This document shows positions 4,440 through 6,331 of a stretch of 6,331 bases of DNA, piece after piece (position 1 is the stretch's first letter; every line of letters begins with the position of its first letter). The stretch is taken from positions 1 through 6,331 of the forward strand of contig DFPL01000274.1 in assembly GCA_002377245.1 (NCBI GenBank). Direction: 5' to 3'. The stretch is from Enterobacteriaceae bacterium UBA3516 (GTDB lineage: Bacteria; Pseudomonadota; Gammaproteobacteria; Enterobacterales; Enterobacteriaceae). A program made the translations under genes and the position numbers. Under the pieces are notes generated by a model. The model saw only the letters and a program-made list of their open reading frames with translations, was not told where the DNA came from and ran no database searches.

Positions 4440-6331
4440 ATGCTCTACAAAGGCGAAACCCTATATCTCAACTGGCTGGAAGACGGCATTGCCGAACTGG
4501 TGTTCGACGCCCCCGGCTCAGTGAACAAACTTGATACGGCAACCGTTGCCAGCCTCGGTGAGGCGCTGGACGTGCTGGAAAAGCAGGCCGATTTAAAAGC
4601 CCTGCTGCTGCGTTCTGAAAAAGCGGCATTTATTGTCGGTGCAGACATCACCGAATTCCTCTCCCTGTTCCTGGTTCCTGCAGAGCAACTGAGCAGTTGG
4701 CTCCATTTTGCTAACAGCGTCTTCAGCCGACTGGAAGATTTGCCGGTACCGACGATTTCCGCCGTGAATGGCTACGCGCTGGGCGGAGGTTGCGAATGTG
4801 TCCTGGCGACGGATTACCGCCTGGCTACCCCCGATCTACGCATCGGGCTGCCGGAAACCAAACTCGGCATCATGCCGGGCTTTGGCGGTTCAGTGCGCCT
4901 GCCGCGCCTGCTCGGGGCAGACAGCGCGCTGGAGATAATCGCAGCCGGTAAAGATGTGGGTGCCGAAGAGGCGCTGAAAATCGGCCTGGTGGACGGCGTG
5001 GTAAAAGCAGAGAAGCTGAAAGAAGGTGCCATTGCCATTCTGCGTCAGGCCATAAGTGGCGATCTTGACTGGAAAGCCAAACGCCAGCCGAAGCTGGAGC
5101 CACTGCACTTAAGCAAAATCGAAGCGGCCATGAGCTTTACCATTGCCAAAGGCATGGTCGCGCAGACCGCAGGAAAACACTACCCCGCCCCGATAACGGC
5201 AGTGAAGACCATTGAAGCGGCTGCACGCTTTGGCCGTGATGAAGCGCTGAAGCTCGAAAACCAAAGTTTCGTTCCGCTGGCGCATAGTAAAGAAGCCCGC
5301 GCCCTGGTTGGCATCTTCCTCAACGATCAGTTTGTGAAAGGCAAAGCGAAGAAACTGACCAAAGAGGTTGAAACACCCAAACAGGCTGCCGTACTCGGCG
5401 CTGGCATTATGGGTGGCGGTATTGCTTACCAGTCAGCCTGGAAAGGGGTGCCGGTGGTGATGAAGGATATCAACGACAAGTCACTGACGCTTGGCATGAC
5501 CGAAGCCAGCAAGCTACTTAATAAGCAGCTTGAGCGCGGAAAAATTGACGGTCTGAAACTGGCCGGCGTCATCTCAACCATTCATCCGACCCTCGACTAC
5601 AGCGGTTTTGACCGTGTTGACGTGGTCGTTGAAGCGGTGGTTGAAAACCCGAAAGTCAAAAAAGCGGTACTGGCGGAAACGGAAGACAAAGTCCGCCCGG
5701 ATACCGTGCTGGCATCGAATACCTCGACGATCCCCATCAGCGAGTTGGCGAGCGTACTCAAACGCCCGGAAAACTTCTGCGGCATGCATTTCTTTAACCC
5801 GGTGCACCGGATGCCGCTGGTTGAGGTCATTCGCGGCGAAAAAACGTCTGATAGCACCCTCGCCAAAGTGGTGGCGTGGGCCAGCAAGATGGGCAAAACG
5901 CCGATTGTGGTCAACGACTGCCCCGGCTTCTTCGTCAACCGCGTGCTATTCCCCTACTTTGCCGGCTTCAGCCAGTTACTGCGCGACGGCGCGGATTTCC
6001 GCAAAGTCGACAAAGTGATGGAAAAACAGTTTGGCTGGCCGATGGGCCCGGCGTATTTGCTGGATGTGGTCGGCATTGATACTGCGCATCACGCGCAGGC
6101 AGTGATGGCAGCAGGCTTCCCGCAGCGAATGCAGAAAGATTATCGTGATGCGATCGATGCCCTGTTCGACGCTAACCGTTTCGGCCAGAAAAATGGCCTC
6201 GGCTTCTGGCGCTATAAAGAAGACAGCAAAGGTAAGCCGAAGAAGGAAGAGGATGCTGCGGTCGATAGCCTGCTGGCAGACGTCAGCCAGCCGAAGCGTG
6301 ATTTCAGCGATGAAGAGATTATCGCCCGCAT
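4440..6331 (+). CDS. fadB: fatty acid oxidation complex alpha subunit FadB (3' end missing)
   Basis: FadB is the alpha subunit of the aerobic beta-oxidation complex, with enoyl-CoA hydratase, 3-hydroxyacyl-CoA dehydrogenase, enoyl-CoA isomerase and 3-hydroxyacyl-CoA epimerase activities; it pairs with the thiolase FadA, whose gene is expected to follow outside the window. The first 630 codons are present (family about 729) with no stop, so the gene is cut by the window edge, not truncated. The crotonase domain (about 1-190) has both catalytic glutamates, E119 (GGGCECV) and E139 (LPETKLG). The dehydrogenase domain starts near 311 with the NAD loop GAGIMGGG (320-327) and keeps the catalytic pair H450 (GMHFFNP) and E462 (PLVEVIRG) and N500 (GFFVNR). 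The first C-terminal helical domain begins about 497; the second is mostly off-window. Regulated by the FadR operator 27 bases upstream. Confidence 0.98.
   Translation, partial: MLYKGETLYLNWLEDGIAELVFDAPGSVNKLDTATVASLGEALDVLEKQADLKALLLRSEKAAFIVGADITEFLSLFLVPAEQLSSWLHFANSVFSRLEDLPVPTISAVNGYALGGGCECVLATDYRLATPDLRIGLPETKLGIMPGFGGSVRLPRLLGADSALEIIAAGKDVGAEEALKIGLVDGVVKAEKLKEGAIAILRQAISGDLDWKAKRQPKLEPLHLSKIEAAMSFTIAKGMVAQTAGKHYPAPITAVKTIEAAARFGRDEALKLENQSFVPLAHSKEARALVGIFLNDQFVKGKAKKLTKEVETPKQAAVLGAGIMGGGIAYQSAWKGVPVVMKDINDKSLTLGMTEASKLLNKQLERGKIDGLKLAGVISTIHPTLDYSGFDRVDVVVEAVVENPKVKKAVLAETEDKVRPDTVLASNTSTIPISELASVLKRPENFCGMHFFNPVHRMPLVEVIRGEKTSDSTLAKVVAWASKMGKTPIVVNDCPGFFVNRVLFPYFAGFSQLLRDGADFRKVDKVMEKQFGWPMGPAYLLDVVGIDTAHHAQAVMAAGFPQRMQKDYRDAIDALFDANRFGQKNGLGFWRYKEDSKGKPKKEEDAAVDSLLADVSQPKRDFSDEEIIAR

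Noticed and set aside
4445..6079. Short frames on both strands inside fadB
   Set aside because: fadB is continuous through the whole interval with correct catalytic residues; these are shadow frames with low-complexity Ser- or Arg-rich translations.
1..6331. A new defence, mobile or other undescribed system
   Set aside because: Every long reading frame belongs to a well-known core gene in its usual order; no atypical composition, direct-repeat boundaries, integrase, transposase or repeat-spacer pattern was found.

Overview
The window is a piece of enterobacterial core chromosome. Five proteins (HemG, TrkH, YigZ, PepQ, FadB) read along most of their length like their Escherichia coli counterparts, and their order matches the E. 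coli rrnA-hemG-trkH-yigZ-pepQ-fadB neighbourhood. HemG and the non-coding DNA are more diverged, which suggests a relative such as Enterobacter, Citrobacter, Klebsiella or Leclercia rather than E. coli itself. The species cannot be fixed by eye.

Layout. Positions 1-250 carry the control region of a ribosomal RNA operon that is transcribed leftward out of the window: a FIS site, an AT-rich UP element, promoter P1, promoter P2, and the boxB/boxA antitermination signals. The 16S gene itself lies beyond position 1. Positions 251-4249 hold four leftward genes packed as a probable operon, pepQ-yigZ-trkH-hemG: the pepQ stop overlaps the yigZ start by one base, there are 47 bases between yigZ and trkH, and 11 bases between trkH and hemG. 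Positions 4250-4439 are a divergent regulatory region with a likely extended -10 promoter for pepQ, an AT-rich stretch with ArcA-like repeats, a likely fadB promoter, and a perfect 17-bp FadR operator. From 4440 to the right edge runs fadB, rightward and cut off after about 630 of the usual ~729 codons.

How the genes work together. They do not form one pathway. PepQ recycles Xaa-Pro dipeptides, YigZ is a conserved IMPACT-family protein of unclear role, TrkH is the potassium-conducting membrane subunit of the Trk uptake system, and HemG oxidises protoporphyrinogen IX in haem synthesis. FadB is the multifunctional alpha subunit of the aerobic fatty-acid beta-oxidation complex and is under FadR control.

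I see no mobile element, CRISPR array, tRNA, broken gene or undescribed system. The most interesting points are regulatory. The rrn P1 activation region directly abuts the hemG stop with no visible terminator, the FIS site sits exactly at -71, and the pepQ-fadB gap may combine FadR and ArcA control.
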